A stretch of 64,000 bases of DNA from Camarhynchus parvulus (taxonomy: Eukaryota; Chordata; Aves; Passeriformes; Thraupidae): contig NC_044601.1 in assembly GCF_901933205.1 (NCBI RefSeq), forward strand, positions 30,604,352 through 30,668,351, written 5' to 3'. Position 1 is the first letter of the stretch; each line of letters begins with the position of its first letter. The notes beneath the pieces are model-generated. The model searched no databases, had not been told where the DNA came from, and saw nothing but the letters and a program-made list of their open reading frames with translations. Both the position numbers and the translations under genes were made by a program. Below are positions 14,501-27,500 of the stretch, in pieces.

Positions 14501-17500
14501 TAGCTAAATAAGGTGGTTGACACCTAAGGAGATTTACTAAAAGGGTCAAACTTTACCCTGGAGTAAAACACATCCATTCTTCCTTGCCTGTCTCCATCTC
14601 ATAGAGTTTTTAAGAGGAAAAAGAGAGAGGAGAGCAAGGACATTTCATGCATTGTCCGCAATTCCTTTTGCATATGCTAACTTCATCCGCTACCAGTGGG
14701 TGCCAACAATTTGCCACAGAAGACACATCCACCAGCAATAGCTGAGCATGTATCTTCCACACCTTTGAATGTCAGCCCCACTGCAATTCCCCTGGTGCCT
14801 TTCACTTCTCCTTGGGAGGAAGGTGGAGGGGTTGGGGTGGGTATTGTATATTAATTTCTCCCACAGGTCAGGATTTCACTCCTGAGTATAGAGGGGTTAC
14901 TTTGATCTACTCCCATGCATGAGTTGCTATGAGTCTGTGGGAGCAATATGTGAACTTGCATGATCAAAGAAAGAAATAGCAATAATCCTGACCATGTCCA
15001 TGTGGCTTTTATGTAACAGAACAAAGCCTGTACTGTGAGGGATTTTGCTCCTGTCCACTCATGTAAAGTCTGCCCTGATGTGTTCCTCATTTGGGGCAGG
15101 AGGGACAGGTTTTAGCTTGGAGATGTGTCTGGTAGAGGGGAGGGAGGCCAGATGAAGGAGGGACACAGTGGTCTTGGCAGAGAGTCGTTCTTATATTACA
15201 CAGCATTAACTAAGCGCTGCCACACAAAATGAGCCAGCAGCTGCAACTTTGTTTTTGTAGGGCTTTTGCATAGATTTACAGCCCAAACCAGCAGGCACTA
15301 CAGACCAAGCCCTGCTGTTTCAGCTATTGTGCTCTTCCTTCTCACATGCCAGTGAGGAATAGTCACAAACTTTGCCCTCAGCTGGGCAGCACAGGGGACA
15401 TCCAACATTCTTGGAAAGTGCTTTGTTTTTGGCCAGGCACTGGGGCTGGTACACCCTGCTTCTGCTGAGGCTCAAACCTGCAGCTTTCTGCACTGCTGCT
15501 CTGAATTCCTCTGACCTTTTTCCAGAACAAAGCCAGGCTCTGCCACATCCATGAAGACAAAAGGGTGAACATGAAGAGATGCAACCCTGAAAAAACAGGT
15601 CCTTGCTGTCCACGTTGCCCAGAACAGTGTGCCTCTCAAAACACCACTCTTGTGCTTGTGGAGAGAGCTGATTAGTTCTGCCCCCCATTCAGGTCATGTT
15701 CAGCCCCCATGGCAGCACATAGATAATTTGTTGTACCTAAGTAGGCTGGTCGATATAGAGTCGGGATGACTCCTGCCCCAGGCAACTACTGCACAATAAC
15801 AAATCCTTTTGTGACAATCTAGGCCCTGGTTGGATTTCAGAACCTTTCCCCATGGTCCTGAACTTGCAAGAGCTCTATTAGTACTAGGAAGACCCTGTAT
15901 GGCAGGAACGACATGGCAGCAGTTAGGCAGATAAATGCATTTTATGAGAAGCAATTACAGAACTAAGTGTATTTGTGTGAGAGGAAGTGAGTAAAACATT
16001 ACTAGAAAAGGTCTTGTACAATTGTCATCCCTAAGATTAGCAACGCCCTGGAAAGGGGAGTGGGAGGCTGTATGAGAATTCTCATTTACTAGAGAGCTCA
16101 CTATGAGTTTCTGCAGATTTATGAACCTTGTAGTTTGCTCACAGCTAATGCCTTATATTCCTGAGAAGCCCTTTTTGGGCAGAATAAATTATGGCCTCGC
16201 CCACCACGGCAGGAAGAGATTGTTATATAGTTCTCCAAAAGGACTTAACTGCGCCATGAAGGATGAAACAGCATGACATTTCTTTTGAAGCCAAAGTAAA
16301 ACTAGTTATACTCTGGGTGTATGGTCTTTCTTTTAGAGAAAAAAAGAGAGATGAATAATAGATGGCCCCCTGGAAAAACTGTTCCAGCAGCTCTTAGCTG
16401 GAATCAGGCAGTGCTAATATACTAGAGGCTTTTAGGATTATTCTAGTTAATCTCTGTAACAATATAGTAATTTTAGCCCAGTGAGAAGCCATTACAACTC
16501 TCCCATTCCCCCTGTAAAGACCTTGAATTTCTAATCAAAAGGAGTCTTAGCCATGTCCCAAGGCAATAGATTAAGAGCCTTTAGCTTCCCTGTCATTCTT
16601 TAAAAGTGTCAGATAACCAGGACATACAAGGCATGCGAACAGGAAACAATATACCACTGAAATGCTTCAGGATGCAAGAGACCTCTTAAAGAAAAAAAAC
16701 AACCCAAAACTACCTTGGAAATAGAAAGCAGATGAAGGTGGCTGGGAGACAGACAGTTAATCACAAGTATCACCTTAATGCAACAGGACAATTAACCTTG
16801 TTTACTACAGATGTTTCTGGTTTTGGGTTTTCAATTCCCTAAGAAAGGGTGAGAAGATACAGGTATAACATATAAGGCCACCACCTACTGCATGCTGAAT
16901 CCATATTTCTCAATTATCTTCCAGATACTTAGATTTAATACCTGTAGAAGTCCACACAAGCCTCAGAGATCATCCCAACAAAGTAAATGAAAACAGGTGC
17001 TTGATTGTTCCAGTGTGTTTGGTAAAAGCTTAACAGTCAGGCCTAAAATTACAGCTTCATTAATCAGGCATTAACTCACACATGTACTCTATTGTATGAC
17101 TAGCTATAAGAAAATTAATGATATTAACTCTCTCCTAATGATACTAACTCTCATGACAGATCTGCCCTCTGCCACATCCACCAACTCACTGGAAAAGCAA
17201 AAAATAACCTACAGTGTGTTTGCTTTCTGCTCCTGTCTGAATGTGAAACAGGTGCATCACGTGGCAGAGCATCACTTTGGCTGCTGGTAGTTTGTGAACC
17301 AAAGAGTTCTTTACTGGTGGGTGTCTAAGAGGTGTGCAGCATTTTACCTTATGCCTTGTGGACTGCAGCACTACACAAACTATGCAACCTTTCTCAGTAA
17401 CAACCTTCTCAGATAACTGAGAAGTCTCAGAGACGTTGTTTCCCCACTTTACAATGACCTCTCCTGTCAAATTTACCAAAAAGCACTTGGGGTGCAGGGT

Positions 17501-19765
17501 GGATATAAGCTGTGACCTGAGAAGGTGCAAAAGCCAGGAAAATATCTAAAAGTACTAGCAGATCCTGACCCTCAAAATTTAACTATGTTGACATGATCAT
17601 TCTCTGAAGAAGCACTGGGACCTCCTCACAGCCTGCAGTCCTGAAGAACAATCAACCAAGGATAGAGCCCTGTACTGGTAGCTTAAAGGGTAAAAGGTCA
17701 TTTACTGTTCAGGCATCTCCAGGTTACTGTGTGAAACCACAATCTTGCTCTAGAAATGTATCCTCTGGAAGGTGAATTTACAGCAGAGGGCAGCCACAAA
17801 TGAGACGCTATGTAGCACATGGGGACTGGGGATACGGGAGCATGATGTATGGCTCTGTACAGCACTCCTTGGTCATGGAACAGCATCCCTCACCCCCTCT
17901 TGGGGCACCCTTCCAAACCAAGCATTCACTCCAGCTCTGCACAAATCTCCATTCTGACTGAGTAGACCTGTACCAGCCACAGAATTTCCAAGTGGGAACC
18001 CACACTGCTCAAGCAGCAACACTCATAAACTGAACTCCAAGGGCACTTTGAGGTAAGACGGATGGAAAAGGTTTGTTCATTCACTTGCACATCAGTCCCC
18101 AGAAAGTCAAGGACCACAGCTTCATGTGGAGGGTACACTGGCTTCATATGGCTGATAGTGTCAGTTTCTTCTCTGCTCAGTAGACCACTGGAGAAGAGCT
18201 TCACAAAGCAAAGACAAAGAAAAGCTTGATCTCCTAACTCTGAAGCCATGAAAAATCCCTTAACCTCTCCACCATCACTGAAGTTGGAGCAGAGGCCTGC
18301 TACCTTTTAGTTATCGTGTGTTGTACCAAAAAAGCTGTGATCCATCCATTGCAGTGCACAAGGATCACATAGAGGTGTTTGTCCCTGCAGTAGGCATCAT
18401 GTGCTCTGCTCTGCAGTAATTGCCCTGCAGTTCCAAGCCAGATACTTTCCAGAAGATATGTTTCATTTTCAAGTGGGATTTAAAGTGTTGTCATGGTGTC
18501 CTATCCTAATTGTAAAGCAGCAGAATAATTTGGATCATGGCTGAAAAAGTGTTTCAGTCTTCTGTAAACAGCATCATAGCAGAGCTGAACTCAGATATAA
18601 AGAGGATACAGCTCCCTGGGTTATCCCAACAAATAGTCACATGCTAAGTTTGGTATAGGAGATATCATCCCATGCAAACCTTCATTTGACCTCTCTTCTA
18701 CAAGCGACCCAATCCCATGCATTTGTGCTCTGTACCAAGCTGTCTATCTGTAACAAAACCTATATTAACACTGGCATTTTCCACTCACAAGCAACAGTAT
18801 AAACCTGTTTTGGAGCTGATTTCATGCAGGACACTGGGAATAAAGCGCATCTAATGTAATCAATCTTGCATTTCTAGCTGAGGCAATGCTTAGGTTGCTT
18901 TTTGCTAACAGCAGCATCTATACAGAACTGGTATATATTCCTGCTGCAGAGAAAAGCAAACTGGCAGGAGAAGAAAGGATTATTCCTGGCATCATTTCTC
19001 CACCTACACAGCAGAAGACAGAGCTGTTTCAAACCAAGCAATTATACTCAATTTATTACATTAATGACAATAGTGAAGGGTAAAGCTGGAAAATCTTTCT
19101 GGGCAGGGCTGACAAGCAAGGAGGCAGTTTCTGCCAAAGAAATTGCACTTAGGCCTATAAATGTCCCATGGGTATTCAGAGAATGCTTATGTCCCTTCTT
19201 CTCCTGCTTAAAGGGTCAGCCTTTTTGCTTGTTAAACTGGAACTATCCTTGTGCTGTGTATCCATCAGAAACCTGCAACCTCCTTAGTCAGTGCTGTAGG
19301 ACTGCTGGCCCTTCTAGCCACAGGGCTGGCAACCTGTCATCACTGCAGTGGGGTGGTGATGCACAGGCAGGGCCTTCACAGCTCCTCTTGTTCCCACAGC
19401 TGTGCTGCTCTATCTGGCAGAGTGTGGGTTCCTTCCTCCTCCAACCCAAGCAGGAGAAAGAGGGACATAAGCACTCTCATGGTGACTGTTGCTCAGGGAG
19501 AGATCGCTTGGTCAGTGACAGGAGGTGATGGTGTGAAGGTCATGCCTGCAACCTTGCTTTGTGTATGCACATCAAGGCTGCTAAGTTTAATGGAGCTTCA
19601 CAAGTGGCTGAGGAACTGAGGGCTGAGCCCATACTATACAATGGACAGGCTCAAAACACAGCCACTGGACCAGACAGTGCTCAATCAAATGATGATCCAA
19701 TTTTGTGTATTCATGTACAAAAATTGAAACTAGCCAAGATTGGAAAGAAGCAATCAATCTGTATT

Positions 19766-20209
19766 AAAAACAAACAAATAAACAAAACAAAACCAGAAAG
19801 AAACCAGAAACCAGATACAAACACAAACAAATGGGCCCTGCAGCTAGTTGAGGTTCAGATAAAGGGTGAACAACTATTCTACAACACTCAAAGCTCTCAA
19901 CTTAGGGAAACGTGATCAGCAGACCTTGGTTAACTAGTACTTTGTCAGTTGTCAAAGAAGAGCAACATTGCTTCCTTTTTTTCCCCTGAAGGGAGCCATT
20001 AGCCAACAGTCTATTAGGTTCAGTGACAATGACACAGAAACAGTCTGACTTGAAATGTCAGGATCTTATTTTGTTTGCATTTATTTCATTCACTTTTAGC
20101 AATAAATGCTAGAAAGGCATTTTAACTGTGAAGACATATTGTCTTCCTATGTATTTTAGACAATATTTCTTTGCAGAAATGAAAAAAAAAAAAAAATGAA
20201 AAGAAAAAA
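19766..20209. repeat. A-rich low-complexity tracts
   Basis: At 19766-19794 an A-rich tract with CAAA/CAAAA units is followed some 400 bp later by a run of 15 A (20182-20196) and further A-rich sequence. Either could be the decayed tail of a retroposed element, but I recognise no element body next to them, so I list only simple A-rich sequence. Confidence 0.6.
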
Positions 20210-22215
20210 TCTTGCTAAGAGAAGGACTCCAGAATGATTTTACTTTGCGGTCTCTTTATGCACATGCCTTTAAATATAAGTCTATACTTACTACCCTTTA
20301 TTAGTGAATTTTTCTTCCTGGATTTTCCTTAGTAGATGCTACTGCTTAAAGGGAGCACAGCTGCCTCTCAGTCTGGGGGACTTCATTCGTGGTGCTGCCA
20401 GAGGTGCTGCCAGACTTTCCTCTGTTGTACAGGGTAAATCACAGAGGCATCTGTAAGAGGGGCTGTTGGCACTCAGAGACTACGAATTCATCCAAGCAAG
20501 GCAAAACATTTGTAAACTGTCACCTACAATGTTATTATTGACTCATGCTGTGCAAAATGAGACTGGTGAGTATATTTCCTTAGCTCTCTCCCAGTCTTGT
20601 AATGGATATGAAAGTCAGCTGTTGTCAGAACATGTGTTGAGTGGGGTTAAATGGAAGATCATTCTGGTTCTTTCCATTTCATGCTATGCAAACTGGGGTC
20701 CCATCTGATCCTGGAGCACCCTTTGCCAATGCCAGCACTGATATTGCAGAGGTCATGGCACCAGTCCTATAAAGACTAACAGGGCAAAAAAAGTCATCAT
20801 TATCCCTGCAGCAAAACCCTTCTCCACTCACATGTCTGGATATTCCCACATGCGCTGCCCTGACACTTTCAAAGGAGGAGGTGATGTGCCCACATAGCAC
20901 AGCTTTGTGTAGTCCAGATTAGGAGTATCTCCCCTTATCTTTAACCTGAGCAGCCTCCAATCATTTCAGTTCAGCACGCAGCCTAGCTGAAAGGGCTGGC
21001 ATGAGCTGCATTGACATTTCCATCACAGCCGCCATTTTCACATCAGACTGAAGCCCATTAGCTGCTAAACTGGCTACTTCCTGGCGCTCAGCTGAAGGAA
21101 GCACTTTGTTGGGAATATAATCAATCTTACCACAAAACTGGCTGGTGCTCTCTCAGGTGATTAAACAGTCACATGAGAGAAAAATGACACAATTCAAGGC
21201 TTGCTCTTAACCGAGCTAGGACATGAAAAATGAAAAGTGTCACTATAGTACTTAAACTCCCTTACATCACCACCCCCAAAAAGGAGCCATGAAATGCAGC
21301 CCCTCTGAAATGGACGCATGCATAATTCAAAACATGAGCTGCCTTAAGGAGCAGAACTCTGGGCCCAAGTCTGCTGAGAATTCCAAGCAGCACCAGCTTG
21401 AGACACAATGAGAAGGGCAGATCATTAACAGTGCAAGAAAATAAAGCACAGGAAAGACTGAGGTTGAGATTACACATGTCGCAATCTGACAATATTAAAA
21501 GCTCTCTTAACAAGTGAACATCCCCAGAAACTCTCATACTTTAACAAATATCACTAGATTTGTAGCACTTCTGCTACACAGTCTTCTTATACTTCAGGAA
21601 TATTCATCCTATGGGACCTCCATGAGGATGGAATATAATGCTTCTTAAATAAGCAGAATTCAGAGCAGATTAAGTGTTAGATTTCAAAGCATCATTCTAA
21701 GGTTTCAAATTATCATCCCAACATTTCTTCTATTTTTACATTTAAACCAGGAGAGGTCAAGCTACAACTGGAAAGGTAGACAGCATTTCCAATCCTGAAT
21801 TCAACACAAGGTAAAACAAAGGTCAGTGTAGCTGAATTGCCAACTAGTTTTCAGTGAAAACTAGAGTCAGTGTGTAGGTGAAAAGTTGTTTCAAATAATT
21901 GTTGTAATCATGAAGAAATCTCCATCAACCCAAAGTTACCAGAGGGAGAGATTTGAATTTGCCAAAGTTTTTCTCTTGATGAGATTGGGATATGAAACAG
22001 TCACCTTAGGGTAGCAAGTTACTGTGGTACAACTGGTGACATTGCTGTGGTTGATGGAGGTTAGTTAATCCCCAAAGAAAAAATTCCTGCAGTTTAACAT
22101 GTTTATTCTTAAAAGAACTGTGGTTAATTTCCAGCTTAGAAAATCTGTTTTCAGCTCAGTCTTGCATGATGCAGATTTTCCTGCCAGATCTGAACACTCC
22201 AGATTTTCTCTTATG

Positions 22216-22241
22216 TGATCAGGACACGGAAGTCCTGATCA
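22216..22241. repeat. 10-bp inverted repeat with 6-nt loop
   Basis: TGATCAGGAC (22216-22225) pairs exactly with GTCCTGATCA (22232-22241) around ACGGAA. It is a compact hairpin in intron sequence; no terminator or RNA function is implied in a eukaryotic context. Confidence 0.85.
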
Positions 22242-24452
22242 AGTTGTTTGATTTTTCTCTATTGAGTGACATTTTTAAGATCTCCTTTGAGGGGGCAGTA
22301 TTTACATGACTTGGCCAACATTTGCCAATAGTGCTTTTTGAACACTGTGTCTGAGTTTCTGCTAAGTCATCATTTTTGATCAATTATCAGACAAAAAATG
22401 CCATTATGTCATCATCATTTGTAAAACAGAATAATGTATGAAAACCAAGATATGAATTAAATGTAAGTTAACATCAGACAGTAATGCTGGAGTACCCATT
22501 TGTTTAAAATCAATGTGTATTAGCATCCTGAAAGTATCAGTAACACCCCTGAGAAGACATTACAGATAATCTGCAAAAGCAAAAGCAAAGCATAGCCATG
22601 TATTATTCTGCAGCTTGGGGAAGCTGCTAGATATGTTAGGGAAAAGTAAATTTAGATTCTTCTTTGAATCCTGGCATGTTGACATGCAATACACTCTGGA
22701 TCTCAGTCTGTTCAGGAAACATCAGAATATTTTTCTGCCTTGTTCATCTTCAGCCCCCTCCCCTGCAAGCTTCTGCCCAGCTAAGCGATTTTTGTGAACT
22801 GGTACTTTCTCTGATTCACAGCTAGCAAATCTGCTTCCTGGATGCACTTATAGAACATGTCATTTTAATCCTTCCTCCAAATTTGGAGAAGGAAAAACTG
22901 CACACATTAAGCAATCTATTACCAACAATTAGGAAAATTGCAGGGTTGCTTGAGAAGCTACTTATATGAGAGGCCTCTATTAATCTCTACAGCACAGCAA
23001 ATTCAAATGCTTGGAGATAGCAAACAACAGAAAGGTTGTTAGCCACATTCTTAAATATTCACATTCAAATCCCATTTTGATGGCTTTACTGGCCAGATCA
23101 CATTTTTTAAACAAAAAGGAGAATTTTAAGGTGCCTTTCTGTTAACTGATTTTGAAGCAAAAGTCTGTGTCCTAATGCATTCATTGGCCTTTTCCTCCAG
23201 AAACACAGCCTCTCTTTGCTCACAAAGAGAATGCATTCACAGTTGTATGTCCCAAAAATTATGCAGTTGGAGGAATTTGCAAATATTGTCAGTAATGACA
23301 TTCAAAATCTATTAATACTATACTAAATCAACATCTCCAAAAATAAGGGTAAGTTGACTAACCTCCATGAGGCAGAGCCTGGGACGCACTGAGGGGTTTT
23401 GAACAAAGTGATGGGAGGGAATTCAGTAAAAGAGAGATACTCTGCAGCGTCTGCAGTAGAAGCAGAGCAACTCCAGCCATTGGGGTGGCTGGAGAAAGCA
23501 GGGCATGAAGGGCAATTCCTTGGATCTCTCCATCAACAAGAAATGTGCACTCAGCATGGCCAGATGGCAGGATGATCTGCCCTACAAAGGATCCCTTAGA
23601 AATAAAGGATGGACAGAGAGAATGATTGCATTCCTAGCTCAGATCCTCAGCAGGGGAAAAAGTTGCTTTGGGATCTGCTGCAAGTGCAACGCAGGCTGTA
23701 AATACCTGTGGCATTGGAGAACACATTCTTCCTGCTTTTATCCAGTCAAGAAAATATCAGACCTTCCCTGCTCTCCTGTACTTGACAACTACAATCAATT
23801 CTTTGCAGTTTCCTGGCCCTTTCCTGGCTACTTAATTATGTTCTGCTCTTGCAAGTATGAGCTCAAGCTTATCCAAGATCCTGCACCAACACAGCAGGAA
23901 GACTTCTGTCTTGCTTTTTTTTGTCCTGCGCTCCTTAATTCCAAAAACCATAACAACATATTCCGTGGTTGGTTCCCTGATCAGCTCAGGCTAGATACAT
24001 AAATGATTATTCTTCCATTCCCCTATTCTTGTCCCTCTCACTCTGACACACTTTATTTCCCTTGCTAAGGCATTTTTACTGTCACACTGCTAACTGTCCT
24101 GTTGAACTTACCCACAACGCAAGAAAACCTATTTTGAAAATATAAAAATGTCTTAAAAAATCCCAGATATCTTGGCATTATTAGCCATTGCGACTTTCTT
24201 GGTCTGTCATCATGCCCTATTATTCCCATGTCTTGTTACTATAAAAGATGCTCAGGCATAATGAAACCCTATAAGGATAAGTCCATTCAGCATATCCACT
24301 GTAGGACAGAAAGGAAAAAGAATCCATAGGCAAAGTATCTTTAAGCTGGGAAGACAGGAGTAAGGACCAAAATCCTCCATCCCACTTATTCATGCACTAG
24401 GAGAGTTTCCACTTTTGGAAGGAAGAACTGAATGTTGGAGAATTTGAGATAA

Positions 24453-24514
24453 TAAATTGAATGAAGGGCAAAGTAATGAATGATAAGCTGAATGAAGGGC
24501 AAAGTGATGAAATG
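24453..24514. repeat. 31-bp tandem duplication
   Basis: Two adjacent copies with a 31-bp period share the core GAATGAAGGGCAAAGT and differ at several positions. It is a small diverged duplication in intron sequence without visible function. Confidence 0.85.
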
Positions 24515-27500
24515 GTCCTTGGGCCAACAGTGGGAGAAGTGTCAGTGGGGCATGGAGGAAGAAATCTTTGAAAGCATGAGCAGAAGTCAAGTGTACAGGG
24601 GAACTCTGCACAGTTCAAATCATTGAGCTGGCCTCCTGTTCACCCAAAGAGACTTACTGAAGGTATCGTTTGGAGTAGGACAGAATCAGATGTGGAATGA
24701 GGGAGCTGAAACCCCTCCTAAAATGCACACAGCATTGCCACGGCTGGGCAATATATGTCTTTTCTTCCCTTGACTGGCCCTTACAATTATTATTCCAGTG
24801 AGAAGCAGTATGCAACCCTGGGAACTAAAGAAGCAGGTTGGTGAGGGTCCTTGCATGTGTGAGTCATTGGTCTTCTACTCTGACTGGACTACTGATTTAC
24901 TGCTTAAAATATTAAAAAGCCACTGATGATACTTGATACATTTTGAGTACTTCTAAACAGTGATCAAGGCAATGAGCAGATTTTGTTGTCTTTTGCTGGG
25001 ATTTTGGACTAGTCCAGTCTAAGTACCATCAAAATTATGTCTCTATTTATCTGAAAAATAAGAAAGTATGAAGAGTGATGAAATAATTAATGGACTGAAA
25101 ACAACTTCCTTCATGGGGAGAATCATAGAGTTCAGCCTACCTACCCTGTCAAAAAGGCTTACTAGCTGATTATAGTGTATATGGATCTTCATGAGTGGGG
25201 AACACATGGCACAGAAGGAGAGAAAGGTGTAAATGAACGAGTGACCAGAATACAAACAAGTATTTTCAAAGTCAAAGTAGGTAGTGTTATCGAAAAAAGA
25301 TGCTAGAAAAAGGGAAAAAGCAGACAATGTCTTGCCCTCAGGTTTCACACCACAACTGGAAGACCCCTTAGTAGGGATGACACTGTGTCATGTGCATTCC
25401 AGTGCTCTTACAGGTCTTACAGGGCTACAGATTTGAGAACCTTTATACCAGTGAAAATTCAGGTCATTTAATTCAAGCTGAAATACTAAATTAATTATCC
25501 AGATGAATTTAATATAGAGAAAAGCCCAAATTTCTCTTCTCAAGATGCTGTTCCAGTAGCCTTACACTTGCTTCCACTTACCTCCTTAGAAGATTTAAGT
25601 AATCTTTTATGAGCTCAGGGATATTTCATTTTTTAATATGAGAAAAGCTTTTGAATGAGCTTGATACTCTTTTTTTCTACTTTGATCTGTCTAATCACAT
25701 GAATTAATTGACTGTTAAAAATTGCAAAATTCAAACATCTTTCAGGAATTCCATACAAATACTGAACAATGTCACAAATCATGCTTAAGATCACAGCTTC
25801 ACATACTCCCCCCAGTGCCATGTGACTACCAACCCAGTATTGATTTCCTTTCATCTCAAAAACTGAGACAATATTCATTGCCAAAATAAAAAGCTGTGTG
25901 AGTTATGAGAATGCACTGCCAGCAAGTTCCAGGATGAAGCAGAGATATAAAAAAGTGGGGGAGGGGCTAGGGAAAGCAAATGTGAAAAAGCTGAATTTAC
26001 TCTTGTGAGAAGATATACATTGAAATAAGGCTTTTGTAGCTAAACAATACAGGACCAAATGTAACAGACAGATGCTGCAATACTACTGATCTTGTCCAGA
26101 GGTAAACGGACCTTGCCTCTGGTTTAGCTTAGGGAAGCCTTGAGCGATGGCCAGCCATGTCCCACTGGATTTGTTCCTGCACATTCTTCCTCAGCTAAAA
26201 CCTTTTCTTTTGTCTCAGTGACTAAGACTCTAACGTGAATGGGGGAGAAAGATGAGACAGGTCAGAGTGTAAATAAGCAGAGTCCATATTACCTCAAAAT
26301 AATGCATTTCTCCCTTGCTGCTCCCTAAATGCCAAACAGTGGTCACGCTCCAGCTCCTGTGTTTCATGTGTACCTCCTACTGTGTCTGGTACTTCACAAA
26401 ATGTTTTAAAGTGAAGGATCAAGATGAAATTCACAGCGCTCACTCTCCAGGAAAGTGGCTGCCTTTCAGTATAAACTGTAAAGACAGCCAGTGTGCCTAA
26501 TATAAAACCGTCCACAAAAGACAGGGCCTGCTCCTCTTTGTGGTCTGCCTGGGGAACGAGAGGGCAGAAGCCTTTGGTAGAAGATACTCTAAACCCATCT
26601 ATCCAGCTCCAAAGTACACACCATGATTCAGTCTTTGATTTTATGTGGCTTGAACATGACCTGAAGCACTAAGATTTTTGTTGCCGCCTAACTTAATACC
26701 GTGTAACAATAACCCAGATTTGAGTCCAAACAGATCTGAATCCCTCAAAGAAAACAGATCTCTTCCCTTAGTCAGAGAAAGCCCTTTCTCCTAATTCCAG
26801 CCCATCCAAGGCGAAACAGGCATTTTCTTTTCAAAATTCTTTTAACACCTGGATGGCACTTTTTTGGTCTGTCTCCCCTTTCCTGAAAGAGAGACAGCGC
26901 AATCTCTGCCCAGGTACTGTCTGCAGCAGATTGGCATCACATGTGCTCCCCCTGAACCAGCTGCCTCATTGCATTGCTATTGATTCTGAGTTGGATTTCT
27001 GCAGCAAATCTATTGCACTTCCATTAGCAAGACTGCAAATGATGAAAACGCTCATTTATATAATCCCAGCTCTGCACCACAATTAACCTGCTACTTAGCC
27101 TCCAGCAAGCCAAATTGTGCTTTCTCATCTGATGCAGAGAAGGTTTCTCTGTAACCAGAAGTTAGGCACAGCAAATCTGAGGTAGGCTGCTGTGTGCTTT
27201 ATTTGCAGTGCATTAACAGGAAATCAAAGTGTAAAAAATACAACAGATATAGAAAGAGGATAATTTTAGTCCTCTGCAGTGAAAATCCAAACCCTGAATT
27301 TTGTAATTACATCAATTATTAAGCAGTTTTCCTTAGAAATTTTTGATGCAGAACAGTTGCAGATGCCATTTTTTAATAAAGAAATAATGACCATATACTT
27401 TGCATATCTACTGTATTCTCTATACTCACATATCCATCTGTATATAAATGAGGAGGGAAAACATGCAAAAGGCTCCATGCAGAGCAAATCCATGACTTAC

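Noticed and set aside
18902..19528. 208-codon plus-strand open frame
   Set aside because: No domain, signal or family resemblance, ordinary intron composition, and overlapped by other chance frames in two phases.
25100..25160. Possible second CR1 end (AATCATAGAG on plus)
   Set aside because: Only a short word resembles the CR1 terminus; the adjacent GGGACC-type block is missing.
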